This document shows, piece by piece, positions 7,641 to 19,900 of a stretch of 41,386 bases of DNA. This stretch comes from Labilithrix sp. (GTDB lineage Bacteria > Myxococcota_A > Polyangia > Polyangiales > Polyangiaceae): the NCBI GenBank assembly GCA_019637225.1, contig JAHBWC010000074.1, forward strand, positions 1 through 41,386. The letters run 5' to 3'. The position numbers were made by a program, and so were the translations under genes. Position 1 is the stretch's first letter. Every line of letters begins with the position of its first letter. A model generated the notes under the pieces. That model did not search any database and was not told where the DNA came from. It saw nothing but the letters and a program-made list of their open reading frames with translations.

Positions 7641-8318
7641 TTACCGGCGTTCAGCGTGATCGCGTCGACACAGGATCGAAACGACTCCATCGGGGTCCTT
7701 CGGTGCCCCAGGGACCGCGTCGTCGCCGACCCACGCGTCGATCCCGACGTGCGACGCGCAACCGTGCAGGCACGTCGCGAGCGCACGTGCGGTATGCCCC
7801 GGCGCCTCGCACGCGCGGACGATCCCATCCACACACGCCACGCCCTCGGTCGTGCAGATGGCGTCCGGGATCGGATCGCCCGGCAGCACCGGCCGCGCGA
7901 TCGGGGCGTCGGGCCGGCAGAGCTGCGCCGCTCCGGCGTCCGAGGGCTCGCCGATCGCCTCGAGCCCTTCGCTCGCGCAGCCCGTGGCGCACCGCGCGAT
8001 CACCTCCCACGGACACGCGCACGCCGGCTGGTTTTCGCCGCGCTTCGTGGCTCCGCACGGATACGGCAGGTGCCGGGCGCGCGAGGCCTCGACGTCTCCG
8101 CCGACACAGCGCAAGAGCCCGTCGGAGCAGTCGGTGCCCTCGAGCCCCAGGTTGCGTGTTTTACCCCTCGGGGCCGCGCCACCCGCCCCCTCGGGCGCAA
8201 CGCCCCCGACGCCGCTCTCGCCGAGCCAGCGCGCGAGGCACCCGCGCTCGCACCCCGCCAGCGCGAGCGCGAGGATCGCGAGCGTGACGACGTTCGCCGA
8301 GCTCCGGCTCCGAGGCAT
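7641..8318 (-). CDS. Cys-rich lipoprotein of unknown function
   Basis: A 225-residue lipoprotein beginning MPRSRSSANV. The hydrophobic core LAILALALAGC ends in a good lipobox with lipidated Cys23. The mature part begins CERGCLARWLGE, then has a Gly/Ala linker and many spaced cysteines (TDCSDGLLRC, CACPW, RCATGCASEG, ICTTEGVACVDG, TCLHGCASH, ILCRRD). These resemble the short paired-Cys modules common in myxobacterial surface lipoproteins and should form disulfides outside the cytoplasm. No enzymatic motif is visible. A further in-frame start 20 codons upstream is possible but would bury the signal. It lies 501 bp upstream of the FGE-like gene on the same strand. Export is likely; function is unknown. 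Confidence 0.72.
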   Translation of the reverse strand: MPRSRSSANVVTLAILALALAGCERGCLARWLGESGVGGVAPEGAGGAAPRGKTRNLGLEGTDCSDGLLRCVGGDVEASRARHLPYPCGATKRGENQPACACPWEVIARCATGCASEGLEAIGEPSDAGAAQLCRPDAPIARPVLPGDPIPDAICTTEGVACVDGIVRACEAPGHTARALATCLHGCASHVGIDAWVGDDAVPGAPKDPDGVVSILCRRDHAERR

Positions 8319-8468
8319 CCCGGGAGCGTACGCGATCGCGCTCCGTGCGCTCGACGCCGACCGAGAAACCGCAGCCATTCTGGAATCGTCGGCCCCCGTT
8401 GGAGCACGCCGAACGGCATCGAGCGTGCAGCCGCGCCCGTCGTGCTCCCGCGTCGCTCCGCGCCCGAA

Positions 8469-9449
<981 letters not shown>

Positions 9450-9485
9450 TCGCTCACGCGCGAGGCACGCTACTATCGCGCCGCG

Positions 9486-11045
9486 ATGACGACGAAGAAG
9501 GGAGGCGGAGGTTCAGCCCGACCACCGCCTCCCGCTCGCCCGGCCGCTCCTCTTGCGCCTCCGCAACCGAAGCGCCCGCAGCTACGGCCGATCGGCCCAG
9601 CGAAGGCGCCGATGGCGCGCCCGCTGACCACGCCCGCCAAGCCCGCGACGCGCCCACCTTCGGAGCGGAGGCTCCCGTCGCTCGAGTCGAGGCCCGACGA
9701 CGACGCGACGAACGTGATGCCGCGCCCCGTGTTCGAGGACGAGCCGTCGCTCTCGCCAAAGAACCGCGCGCGCGCGCCGCTCACAGGCTCACGCGCGCCG
9801 CTCACGCCAGAGAAGACGCGCCCGGCCGCCGGTCGCCCGCCCGACGCGTCGACCGCGCCCATCACCGCGAGGACCGGACCCGCAGCGAAACACCCGCCCG
9901 CGCGCGCCGCCGATCCCGCGACCACGGCCCCGATCACCGCGAGGACCGGACCCGCAGCGAAACACCCGCCCGCGCGCGCCGCCGAACCCGCGACCACCGC
10001 CCCGAGCACCGCGAAGGCTGGACCCGCGGCGAAACACCCGCCCGCGCGCGCCGCCGAACCCGCGACCACCGCCCCGAGCACCGCGAGGACCGGACCCGCA
10101 GCGAAACACCCGCCGGCGCGCGCCGCCGAGCCCGCGACCACGGCCCCGATCACCGCGAGAACCGGACCCGCAGCGAAACACCCGGGCACGCCCGCCGCGA
10201 AACACCCGGCGACGCCCGCGGCGACTCGGCCGGCGCGTCCCGACATCGACATCGTACCGAAGGGCGATCGCGCGCCGGCGGAGCGCACCGTGGTGATGGC
10301 GGATGCGCCGGCGCGTCCGCCGGACCCGCGATCGGGCCCGACGACGAGCGGCTCGAACGCGGCGCGCTTCCCGTCGGGCACGGGCTCGAGCCCCGCGAGC
10401 TTCGGCGCGCAGGCGCGGGACGGCGCGGCGTCGCGATCCGCGCGGAAGGCGTCGTCCCGTCCACCTCCGCGCGACGCGATGCCGACCGTACCCGCCGTCG
10501 ACGAGCTCGCGCCCAGGCGCGGAGCCGGACTCCCCTCGAGTCAGCCTCCGCGCGGTCGCACGTCGAGTCGCCCCCCTGCGGGGAGCTGGCCGCCCGCAGC
10601 CGCGGGCGCCGGTCACGGCGCACCCGAGCACGACGATCGCGAGGCGCTCGACGCGCTCGCGCGCGCTCTCGAGGTCGTCCCTCCCCCGCGCGGCTCGATG
10701 GGCATGGCCGAACAGAACGGCCCGCCGTCGTCGCAGCAGGAACGGACCGTCGCGATGCATCGAGGCAACTGGACGCCGGCCCCGCCGCCGATGGCCTTCG
10801 GGCCGGGCGCGTACTCGCCGCGACACGACGCGCCCCATCCTCCGAACGTGCGCACGCGCCCGCCTCCGGGCGCGCCGTCCCCCGCCGGCGCCGCGCCCCC
10901 CGCGGGCGCGCTGGTCGCGTTCGCGCCGCCCGCCGCGAGCATCGCCCTACCTCACGAGCAGGCGCCCGGGGTGCTCGGCCTCGTGCTCTTCGCCGCGCCG
11001 CTCGCCTTCGCCACGATGGCGGTCGCCGCGCTCGCCTTCCTCTGA
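9486..11045 (+). CDS. Proline/alanine-rich repeat protein with C-terminal membrane anchor
   Basis: A 519-residue protein starting MTTKKGGGGS. Residues 123-242 hold five copies of a 24-residue unit built around TARTGPAAKHPPARAAEPAT; the fifth copy decays into KHPGTPAAKHPATPAA. The rest is low-complexity Pro/Ala/Arg/Ser with three threonine motifs in acidic or basic surroundings: DATNVM (73-78), ERTVVM (266-271) and ERTVAM (419-424). The last 25 residues (VLGLVLFAAPLAFATMAVAALAFL) are a C-terminal membrane segment, so most of the protein is probably cytoplasmic, like a tail-anchored protein. No known domain is recognised. The opposite strand is also open, but its composition is that of an antisense shadow. 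It converges with rpoD across a 12-bp-stem terminator. Confidence 0.65.
   Translation: MTTKKGGGGSARPPPPARPAAPLAPPQPKRPQLRPIGPAKAPMARPLTTPAKPATRPPSERRLPSLESRPDDDATNVMPRPVFEDEPSLSPKNRARAPLTGSRAPLTPEKTRPAAGRPPDASTAPITARTGPAAKHPPARAADPATTAPITARTGPAAKHPPARAAEPATTAPSTAKAGPAAKHPPARAAEPATTAPSTARTGPAAKHPPARAAEPATTAPITARTGPAAKHPGTPAAKHPATPAATRPARPDIDIVPKGDRAPAERTVVMADAPARPPDPRSGPTTSGSNAARFPSGTGSSPASFGAQARDGAASRSARKASSRPPPRDAMPTVPAVDELAPRRGAGLPSSQPPRGRTSSRPPAGSWPPAAAGAGHGAPEHDDREALDALARALEVVPPPRGSMGMAEQNGPPSSQQERTVAMHRGNWTPAPPPMAFGPGAYSPRHDAPHPPNVRTRPPPGAPSPAGAAPPAGALVAFAPPAASIALPHEQAPGVLGLVLFAAPLAFATMAVAALAFL
9852..10211 (+). repeat. 72-bp in-frame tandem repeat, about five units
   Basis: Five units of 72 bp (24 codons) start at about 9852, 9924, 9996, 10068 and 10140. 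The first four are nearly identical; the differences are Asp/Glu, Ile/Ser and Arg-Thr/Lys-Ala. The last unit degenerates into a shorter Lys-His-Pro repeat. Period and frame are conserved. Confidence 0.9.
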
Positions 11046-11152
11046 GGCCCGCGCCGGCGCGATCCGCGCCGAGGCGTCGCCGGCGCGACCCGCGCCACGC
11101 GCGTCGCTCGGCGACGCTCTCCGGTCGAGCTCGGCGGAGCCACAAACGGCGA

Positions 11153-11182
11153 ACGGCGGAGGCGCGATGTCGCCTCCGCCGT
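11153..11182. terminator. Terminator hairpin between rpoD and the convergent repeat gene
   Basis: ACGGCGGAGGCG (11153-11164) and CGCCTCCGCCGT (11171-11182) form a perfect 12-bp stem with a 6-nt loop, 23 bp after the rpoD stop. The minus-strand side continues with TTCGCCGTTTGTGG, a weak T-rich stretch. Placed between convergent genes, it probably serves both. Confidence 0.75.
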
Positions 11183-11205
11183 GAACCTCGCTCGTCCGGC
11201 GCCGA

Positions 11206-12969
<1,764 letters not shown>

Positions 12970-13298
12970 CGGAGTTGGTTCTTTCCACTTCTACGCCCGC
13001 GCGTCGCTGAGATTGTTGCTCGCGTCTGCGCCGGGTTCCGGTTCCCCACTCATCAAACCCGCGGAGCGATTCGATCACTCTCTCTCGGGCCCCTCCCGCC
13101 CTCCTCGATCGAGGGCGTGCCCTCGTCGTGGCAAGGGCTGTACTTCGGCTCGCTCTGCTCCTCTTTCCTTGGGACCCACGAGCCGTCGCTCGCCGCCTCG
13201 TTTCTCACCTCTAGGGGCCTCGCCCCTCTTTACCTCTCGGGGCCGTTCGCCCCAAATCCTCGCGCCTCTCGATCGCGTCGTTGCTCGCTCTTGTCGTC
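12970..13298. other. dnaG-rpoD spacer with hairpins
   Basis: A 329-bp gap with no credible gene. Lower GC and pyrimidine-rich on the plus strand, it holds three hairpins: CGAGGGC/GCCCTCG (13110-13125), AGGGGC/GCCCCT (13213-13227) and GGGGC/GCCCC (13239-13253). The rpoD promoter must lie here if rpoD is also transcribed on its own; I could not place a convincing -35/-10. Confidence 0.5.
13213..13253 (-). terminator. Tandem hairpins after dnaG (partial terminator or attenuator candidate)
   Basis: Reading the dnaG transcript, GGGGC-GAACG-GCCCC is followed by GAGAGGTAAAG and then AGGGGC-GAG-GCCCCT. The two short GC stems begin about 45 bp past the dnaG stop. There is no good U-run, so a processing site or partial attenuator is as likely as termination. 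Confidence 0.35.
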
Positions 13299-15275
13299 TC
13301 AGCTCTTGAGGCCGTGCTTCGCTCGCAGCCGATCCGACTGCTCCCTGGCGAGCTCGCGTTCGGCATCCCAGTCTCCCTGCGCCCGGTACGTCTCGCGGTT
13401 GATCTGGGCAGCCTCCTGCGAAAGGAGCAGCCTCTTTAGCTTGTTTGCGTTGTCTAGCAAGTATCCTTTTGCATTCGCCTCGTTCTCCTGCTGGGGGTTC
13501 GCGAGGTGTCGGTTCGCCAGCACGCGCACCGCGGGAGGGATTTCCTCCAGGAAAGCGTCGACGTCTAGCTTTTTCTCCATTGGTTTCCAGGCCCTACGGA
13601 GACTCGCAATCGCGGTCACCACGGGCCCGTCGAGCAGCGAGAGCTCCTCGGCCACCTCGGGATCGTCGAGGAGCGACGGCCACTCGATGAGGCACCCGAC
13701 GATCTCGCGGCGCTCCGCGGAGCCCGGCGGCTTCGCCGGAATGCGGGCCTCCTTCGGGGACGCGGCGGCCGGACGAGGTACCTCGCCGCGCGCGCGCGCG
13801 GCTTCCTCGTCCTTCCGCAGCGACTTCTGGAGCGCGGCGAAGGGGCCGCTCTGGTGCACGTCGTCGCGGCCGACGCGCATCCCGTGCAGATCGAGCCGCG
13901 CCGACACCGCCTGATCGGCGTACGCGTAGAGCTCCATCCGCATGATGGGATCGTCTTCGTCGCCGATGAGCTTGCGGATGCGCTCGATGCGCTCGACGCG
14001 CTCGAAGACGTCGGCCTGGACGAACGTACCGTCGAGCTCCATCTCGATGAGCGCCTCGGCCATGCCGCGCGCCCCGGCGACGAGGTCCTCGACGGCAGCC
14101 GGGCCCTTCGTACGAGAGAGCTCGTCCGGATCGATCCCGTCGGGCAACGTGGCGACGCGCGCGCTCATCCCCGCCGCGCGGATCGCCTCGCGCGACAGCC
14201 GGACGGCCTTCTTGCCCGCCGCGTCGCCGTCGAAGAGGAACACGACGCTCGGCGCGAAGCGCTTGAGGAGCTTCGCCTGCTCGCCGGTGAACGCGGTGCC
14301 GAGCGGCGCGACGACGTTGTCGATCCCGCGCGCGTGGAGCGACACGACGTCGAAGTTTCCCTCGACGAGGACAGCGACCTCCGCCTGGCGGATCGCGTGG
14401 CGCGCCTGGTGGATGCCGAAGAGCATCTGACCCTTCGTGTAGACCGGGCTCTCCGGCGAGTTGATGTACTTCGGCGGAGGACCGCCGCCGGCGTCGCCCT
14501 TCGACACGTAGCGGAGCGCCGAGCGGATCGGCGCCGCGCCGTCGACCGGGCTCGCCGGAGCCTCCGGCAGCTCGCGGAGCGCGCGCCCGCTGAAGGCGAC
14601 GACGCGGCCCTGCGGATCCATCACCGCGAACATGAGGCGATGGCGGAAGCGATCGTAGTAGCCCGACCCGCTCGAGCGCGGGACGAGCAGGCCCACCGTC
14701 TCGGCCGCCGCCGGCGACACGCCTTGCTGGCGGAGGAAGCTCGCGAGGCCGTCCCACCCCGGCGGCGCGTAGCCGATGCGGAACGCCTGGAGCACCTCGT
14801 CGACCTTCGGTTCCTTGCCGACCGTGAGGCCGCGCGATTCGAGCTCCGCGAGCGCGTAGCTCCGGTGCTCGTGGCGGCGGAGCTGGTCCTCGAAGAACGT
14901 CGCGGCGAGCGCGTTGACCGCGTAGAGCTCGTCGCGCGCCTTCTTCTGGCGATCGGACTCGGTGAAGGCGGCGTCCTTCTTCGTCTCGACGACCTCGATG
15001 CCGGCCCGCTCGGCGAGCGCGCGCACCGCCTCGGGGAACGTGTAGCCCTCGTGCTTGATCAGGAAATCGATCGCGCTGCCGGCCTCCTTGCACCCGAAGC
15101 AGTGGAAGAAGCCGCGATCAGGGTTCACGTGGAAGCTCGGCGTCTTCTCCTTGTGGAAGGGGCAGAGGCCGACGAACGAGCGCCCGCGGCGCTTCAACGA
15201 GGGCACGGCCTCCTGCACGATCGCGAGGATGTCCGTCCGCTCACGAACGAGCGCGATCGTCTCCGGCGGGATCAC
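13299..15275 (-). CDS. dnaG: DNA primase (DnaG)
   Basis: About 658 residues; the enzyme makes RNA primers at the replication fork. The GTG at 15275 was chosen because the protein then begins at the usual IPPETIALVRERTDI. Zinc-binding domain: CPFH (38-41) and CFGC (59-62). The catalytic core includes the RNA-polymerase basic stretch near RFRHRLMFAVMDPQGRVVAFSGR. The TOPRIM signature is VEGNFDVVSLHARG (Glu305) and FDGDAAGKKA (Asp349/Asp351). A DnaB-interaction-like C-terminal helical part (about 520-658) ends LRAKHGLKS. Compared with E. coli, about 30 extra residues (proline/glycine-rich, after GRALREL) lie between the FSGR motif and KYINSPE. A longer frame continues 39 codons upstream, but its sequence is not primase-like. 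Confidence 0.96.
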   Translation of the reverse strand: MIPPETIALVRERTDILAIVQEAVPSLKRRGRSFVGLCPFHKEKTPSFHVNPDRGFFHCFGCKEAGSAIDFLIKHEGYTFPEAVRALAERAGIEVVETKKDAAFTESDRQKKARDELYAVNALAATFFEDQLRRHEHRSYALAELESRGLTVGKEPKVDEVLQAFRIGYAPPGWDGLASFLRQQGVSPAAAETVGLLVPRSSGSGYYDRFRHRLMFAVMDPQGRVVAFSGRALRELPEAPASPVDGAAPIRSALRYVSKGDAGGGPPPKYINSPESPVYTKGQMLFGIHQARHAIRQAEVAVLVEGNFDVVSLHARGIDNVVAPLGTAFTGEQAKLLKRFAPSVVFLFDGDAAGKKAVRLSREAIRAAGMSARVATLPDGIDPDELSRTKGPAAVEDLVAGARGMAEALIEMELDGTFVQADVFERVERIERIRKLIGDEDDPIMRMELYAYADQAVSARLDLHGMRVGRDDVHQSGPFAALQKSLRKDEEAARARGEVPRPAAASPKEARIPAKPPGSAERREIVGCLIEWPSLLDDPEVAEELSLLDGPVVTAIASLRRAWKPMEKKLDVDAFLEEIPPAVRVLANRHLANPQQENEANAKGYLLDNANKLKRLLLSQEAAQINRETYRAQGDWDAERELAREQSDRLRAKHGLKS

Positions 15276-15674
15276 GGGCGCGAGCCTCTTCGATTCAACT
15301 TCTGAGCACCCGACAGGCGCCGACGACACGAGACGACGATGTCCCAGCGTCCGACGCATCGAAGCGATAGGCGTACGCTCGCGGCTGGTCAAGCGGAGCG
15401 CGCGGCGGGAGATGGCGGGACCGAGGGGCGCCGGCGCCCGTGCGGGCGCCCCGCCAACGCCTGGATTTCAGATTCTGGCGCGCGATCCCGACGGCCTCCG
15501 CGCGCTCGCTGCGCTCGCCGAAAAGCCAAGCCGAAACGCGCGGAACGCACCGGCGAAGGTCGTCGCGATCCACGAATAAACAGCGAGGATTGAATAAATT
15601 TTCGAGGAGACTTCACTCGGAGGGGTTCGTAGCTTTCATCTCGGCGCAACGAACACGAAAGGTCCCCCTCCCGC
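15276..15674. other. 399-bp gap with an AT-rich patch
   Basis: No gene seen. Bases 15571-15605 are AT-rich in otherwise GC-rich DNA and contain GAATAAA twice, at 15574-15580 and 15592-15598, 18 bp apart. This patch lies 70-100 bp before the secreted four-Cys protein and is the natural place for its promoter, and possibly for that of dnaG on the other strand. I could not define -35/-10 boxes with confidence. Confidence 0.45.
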
Positions 15675-16538
15675 ATGAAGACCAAGAACGTCGTCGTCTC
15701 CGGAATGCTCCTCGGTGGTGTCCTCCTCGCCTCGGCCGGCGCGAAAGCCGAGTCGCTCGAGGATCAGGAGAAGTGGGCCCGCCAGGACAGCTACATGGAG
15801 AGCTCCATCAAGGACGCGAACACGGCGTGCGGGACGAGCGGTAAGCCGATCACCAACCAGTTCGACAAGGCGTCCTTCGCGAAGGAGGACTGGTCGAGCC
15901 ACAGCCCGAACGGCTACTGCAGCGGCGTCTTCGACAACCTCCGGTCGATCTGCGCGAACGTCGACGGCGCGAAGCAGCCCGTCCAGAACCAGATCAAGAA
16001 GGTCGTCTGCCGCTACGCAGGCAAGGGCAAGTTCGGCATGTCGCTGGCGAACGGGACGCTGACCTACAACGTCGACTGGGACGAGCCGAACGTCGACGAC
16101 AAGATCGCCGCGTTCATCAAGAAGAACCTCACCACCACGCCCGCGGCGGGCGGCGCGGCGGGCGAGAGCGTCGCGGACAAGGAGAAGTGGGCGCGCCAGG
16201 ACAGCTACATGGCGAGCTCCATCAAGGACGCCAACGCCAAGTGCGGGACCGCCCTCACGAACGAGTTCGACAAGGCCTCGTTCGCGAAGGAGGACTGGAC
16301 GAGCCACAGCCCGAACGGCTACTGCAGCGGCGCGTTCGACAACATCCGCTCGCTCTGCGCGAACAACGCCGCCGCCAAGAAGCCGGTGCAGCAGAAGATC
16401 AAGAAGGTCGTCTGCAAGTACGCCGGCAAGGGCAAGTTCGGCATGACCCTCGCGGGCGGGACGCTCACGTACAACGTCGACTGGGACCAGGCGAACGTGG
16501 ACGACAAGATCACGTCGTTCTTGAAGAAGAACCTCTGA
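15675..16538 (+). CDS. Secreted protein with two near-identical four-cysteine domains
   Basis: A 287-residue protein. Residues 1-25 are a clean Sec signal peptide (MKTKNVVVSGMLLGGVLLAS, cut after AGAKA). The mature protein is a tandem duplication: copy 1 at about 26-152 and copy 2 at about 164-287, joined by a Thr/Ala/Gly linker. Each copy has four cysteines at matching places (52, 82, 93, 112 and 190, 217, 228, 247) and the blocks EKWARQDSYM, FDKASFAKEDW, SHSPNGYCSG, KKVVC and KGKFGM, and ends TYNVDWD...VDDKI...KKNL. Two disulfides per domain are likely. The sequences differ at only about one position in five, so the duplication is recent or held by selection. I do not recognise the domain and see no enzyme motif. 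It is a stand-alone gene with its own AT-rich upstream region. Confidence 0.85.
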   Translation: MKTKNVVVSGMLLGGVLLASAGAKAESLEDQEKWARQDSYMESSIKDANTACGTSGKPITNQFDKASFAKEDWSSHSPNGYCSGVFDNLRSICANVDGAKQPVQNQIKKVVCRYAGKGKFGMSLANGTLTYNVDWDEPNVDDKIAAFIKKNLTTTPAAGGAAGESVADKEKWARQDSYMASSIKDANAKCGTALTNEFDKASFAKEDWTSHSPNGYCSGAFDNIRSLCANNAAAKKPVQQKIKKVVCKYAGKGKFGMTLAGGTLTYNVDWDQANVDDKITSFLKKNL

Positions 16539-16849
16539 TCGGCGCGCGATCGCGATCCGCCGCCCTACCCTCCGTCGCGCTGTCGGGCTCGAGCTCGACG
16601 GCGCGCCGCTCCGCGTCTGCGCTCTGCGCTCGCGCTCGACCGCCCGCGACGGCTCGGGTGCGTTCTCCGGCCGCGGCGCGATCCGTACGTCGCCGCCCGC
16701 GACGGCCGTGACTCCCGCGCCTTCCCGTGATGGCGGTGATTGAAGAGGAGAGGACCCCGTGTTAGAGGCGGGCCGCTTCCCAGGTTTCGCGGCTTTCCTT
16801 CGAGGTGCCGCGCCCCTAGAGAAGAAGCCAACGAAGGAGCTTCCTCGAC
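16539..16849. other. 311-bp gap upstream of atpD
   Basis: No gene with credible codon use was seen. It must contain the start of the atpD-atpC transcript. The candidate boxes are listed separately. Confidence 0.4.
16740..16768 (+). promoter_or_regulatory. Weak sigma-70-like promoter candidate for atpD
   Basis: TTGAAG (16740-16745) and TAGAGG (16763-16768) are separated by exactly 17 bp and lie about 80 bp before the atpD start. The match is 4 of 6 at -35 but only 3 of 6 at -10. Confidence 0.22.
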
Positions 16850-18325
<1,476 letters not shown>

Positions 18326-18327
18326 CC

Positions 18328-18855
18328 ATGGCCGAGAAGATCGAGCTCGAGATCGTCACCCCGAAGGGGCGCGCCCTCGCCGAGACCGTCGACGAGGTCA
18401 CGGCGCCGAGCGTGCAGGGTGAGTTCGGCGTCCTGCCGGGTCACCTCCCGGTCGTCGCCGCGCTCCGCCCGGGGATCGTGACGTACAAGCAGGGCAGCGA
18501 GCTGAAGAAGGTCGCCGTGGGGCCCGGCTTCGCCGAGGCGGGGCAGAACAAGCTGCTCATCCTCGCCGAAGACTTCGCCGACCGCGCGAGCATCGATCCC
18601 GTCGTCGTCCGCAAGGAGCTCGCCGAGGTCCAGCCGAAGCTCGACAAGGTCCTCTCCGCCATGGAGTCGACTCCCGAGCTCGAGACCGAGAAGAAGTCGC
18701 TCATCGAGCAGGAGAACTGGCTCGCCGCGCAGCTCGAGCTGTACGGCGATCCGCCTCCGCCGACCATGCGTCCGTTCGAGGAGTGGGGTCCGCCGCCGAC
18801 GCCTCTCGCCGAAGAGGAAGAGAGCGCGCGGTCGACCGAGACGGGCTCGCCGTAG
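18328..18855 (+). CDS. atpC: F1Fo ATP synthase subunit epsilon
   Basis: A 175-residue central-stalk subunit that couples rotation to catalysis and can inhibit ATP hydrolysis. The N-terminal beta-sandwich (about 1-85) shows IELEIVTPKGRALAETVDEV, QGEFGVLPGHLPVVAALRPG and VGPGFAEAGQNKLLILAEDF. The helical hairpin (about 90-140) follows. The normal length is 130-140 residues; here about 30 extra residues form a proline/glutamate-rich tail (after LELYGDPPPPT). It starts 2 bp after the atpD stop with no separate ribosome binding site, so translation is probably coupled to atpD. Confidence 0.95.
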   Translation: MAEKIELEIVTPKGRALAETVDEVTAPSVQGEFGVLPGHLPVVAALRPGIVTYKQGSELKKVAVGPGFAEAGQNKLLILAEDFADRASIDPVVVRKELAEVQPKLDKVLSAMESTPELETEKKSLIEQENWLAAQLELYGDPPPPTMRPFEEWGPPPTPLAEEEESARSTETGSP

Positions 18856-18902
18856 TCGGCCCCACCTGACCCGGCACTAGACAACATGAACGAGGCGCAT
18901 CC

Positions 18903-19493
18903 GTGAGCTCGGCTCCGCACGATCGCGCGCGACGAGGCGACGGCCAGCGATGGGCGTCGATCCTCGTCGGCGCAGCCATCATCCTCGTCGTCGGCTGGAT
19001 GACGTACGACGCCGAGAGCGCGCGTCCGCGCGCGATCCGCCCGGCGGCGGACGTGGACGCCGGTACGGTCGCCGTAGCGCCTTCGTCGCCGGTCGACGAC
19101 GCCGGCGCGCCCAGCTCCGAGGACCTCGACGCCGGGCTCTACCTCCCGTCGCTCTCGCTCGGTGACGCCTCGGTGATGCCGTCGAGCGCGCCGCGCAGCG
19201 TGAAGATCGGCGTCGTCCTCGTCTCGTTCGCCGGCGCGGAGGGCGCGGCGCCCAACGCGCGGAGCAAGAAGGACGCTCTCGCCGTCGCCGAGCGGCTCGG
19301 CGCGGACGCCCGCGGCGATTTCCACCGTGCGGTCTCGGCGGGCGATCCCGGTTCCGCCGACGACATCGGTCGGCTCCCGCGCGGCGTGCTCGATCCGCGG
19401 ACCGAGGTCTCCGTCTTCGCGCTCTCTCCCGGCGAGGTCTCCGACGTCCTCGAGACCCCGCGCGGCTACTGGATCGTCAAGCGCCTCGACTGA
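18903..19493 (+). CDS. Membrane-anchored parvulin-like (PpiC/rotamase) protein
   Basis: A 196-residue protein from a GTG start. Residues 17-36 (WASILVGAAIILVVGWMTY) are an uncleaved N-terminal membrane anchor. An Ala/Asp-rich linker follows, then a small rotamase-like domain at about 98-196 with VKIGVVLVSFAGAEGA, ARSKKDALAVAERL, FHRAVSAGDPGSADDIGRLP, VFALSPGEVSDVLETPRGYWIVKRL. The end 'LSPGEvS-vlET-rGYwIvK' is the hallmark of parvulin domains such as those of PrsA/SurA. It probably acts on exported proteins in the periplasm. The domain is short, and some prolyl-isomerase catalytic residues are hard to place, so activity is uncertain. It is 47 bp after atpC and possibly transcribed with it. 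Confidence 0.78.
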   Translation: MSSAPHDRARRGDGQRWASILVGAAIILVVGWMTYDAESARPRAIRPAADVDAGTVAVAPSSPVDDAGAPSSEDLDAGLYLPSLSLGDASVMPSSAPRSVKIGVVLVSFAGAEGAAPNARSKKDALAVAERLGADARGDFHRAVSAGDPGSADDIGRLPRGVLDPRTEVSVFALSPGEVSDVLETPRGYWIVKRLD

Positions 19494-19567
19494 GCGCGAG
19501 TCCGCGCGCGGCGATGGCCGTACGGTCGTCGTTGGGGTTCCACGCGAATGGTGGTACGGTCCGCGCG

Positions 19568-19855
19568 ATGGCCACGATCGACATCAGCCGCAATCACGCC
19601 CTCAGCATCGACGACGCCAAGAAGAAGGCCGAAGAGCTCGCCAAAGGGATGGAGCAGAAGTTCGGCATTCAGTGGAAGTGGGACGGCAACACGATCCGCT
19701 TCGACGCGACGAGCGGCGCGGCGAAGGGGACCAAGGGCGAGGTCGCGGTGAGCGACAAGAACGTCCGGGTCGCGATCGACCTCCCGTTCATGCTGCGCGT
19801 GATGAAGGGGACGATCGAAGAGAAGGTCAACGAGAAGCTCACCGCGCTTCTCTGA
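19568..19855 (+). CDS. Polyhydroxyalkanoic-acid-system family protein
   Basis: A 95-residue small soluble protein. The ATG at 19568 (MATIDISRNHAL) was chosen over an in-frame ATG 18 codons upstream because the extra residues are not family-like. The sequence ISRNHALSIDDAKKKAEELA, then FGIQWKWDGNTIRFD and the ending FMLRVMKGTIEEKVNEKL, fits the short PHA_gran_rgn-type family, found near polyhydroxyalkanoate genes in some proteobacteria. Its fold recalls the START/SRPBCC-like small proteins with a beta-sheet and long helices. No PHA synthase is in the window, so a granule role is inferred from family only. It lies 74 bp after the parvulin-like gene on the same strand. Confidence 0.75.
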   Translation: MATIDISRNHALSIDDAKKKAEELAKGMEQKFGIQWKWDGNTIRFDATSGAAKGTKGEVAVSDKNVRVAIDLPFMLRVMKGTIEEKVNEKLTALL

Positions 19856-19866
19856 GCCTCTTCGGA

Positions 19867-19892
19867 GCCTCTTCGGAGCCTCGCGCTCCGCG
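19867..19892. repeat. Short direct repeat GGAGCCTC(TT) after the PHA-system gene
   Basis: The sequence after the stop codon repeats TTCGGAGCCTC twice in direct succession with an incomplete copy before it (19855-19885 region). It is a small tandem duplication with no evident function. Confidence 0.5.
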
Positions 19893-19900
19893 CGGGCCGT

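Noticed and set aside
6300..8468. Long plus-strand frame running antisense to the FGE-like and lipoprotein genes into the proline-rich gene
   Set aside because: The part before 8469 is antisense to two genes with clear signal peptides and domains; only the 3' part is credible.
9473..10381. Minus-strand hydrophobic Gly/Ala repeat frame opposite the 72-bp repeat gene
   Set aside because: Its apparent repeat (AAGPVLAVIGAVVAGSA) is the antisense of the plus-strand repeat; the plus frame has a normal start, better codon pattern and a proper C-terminal membrane segment.
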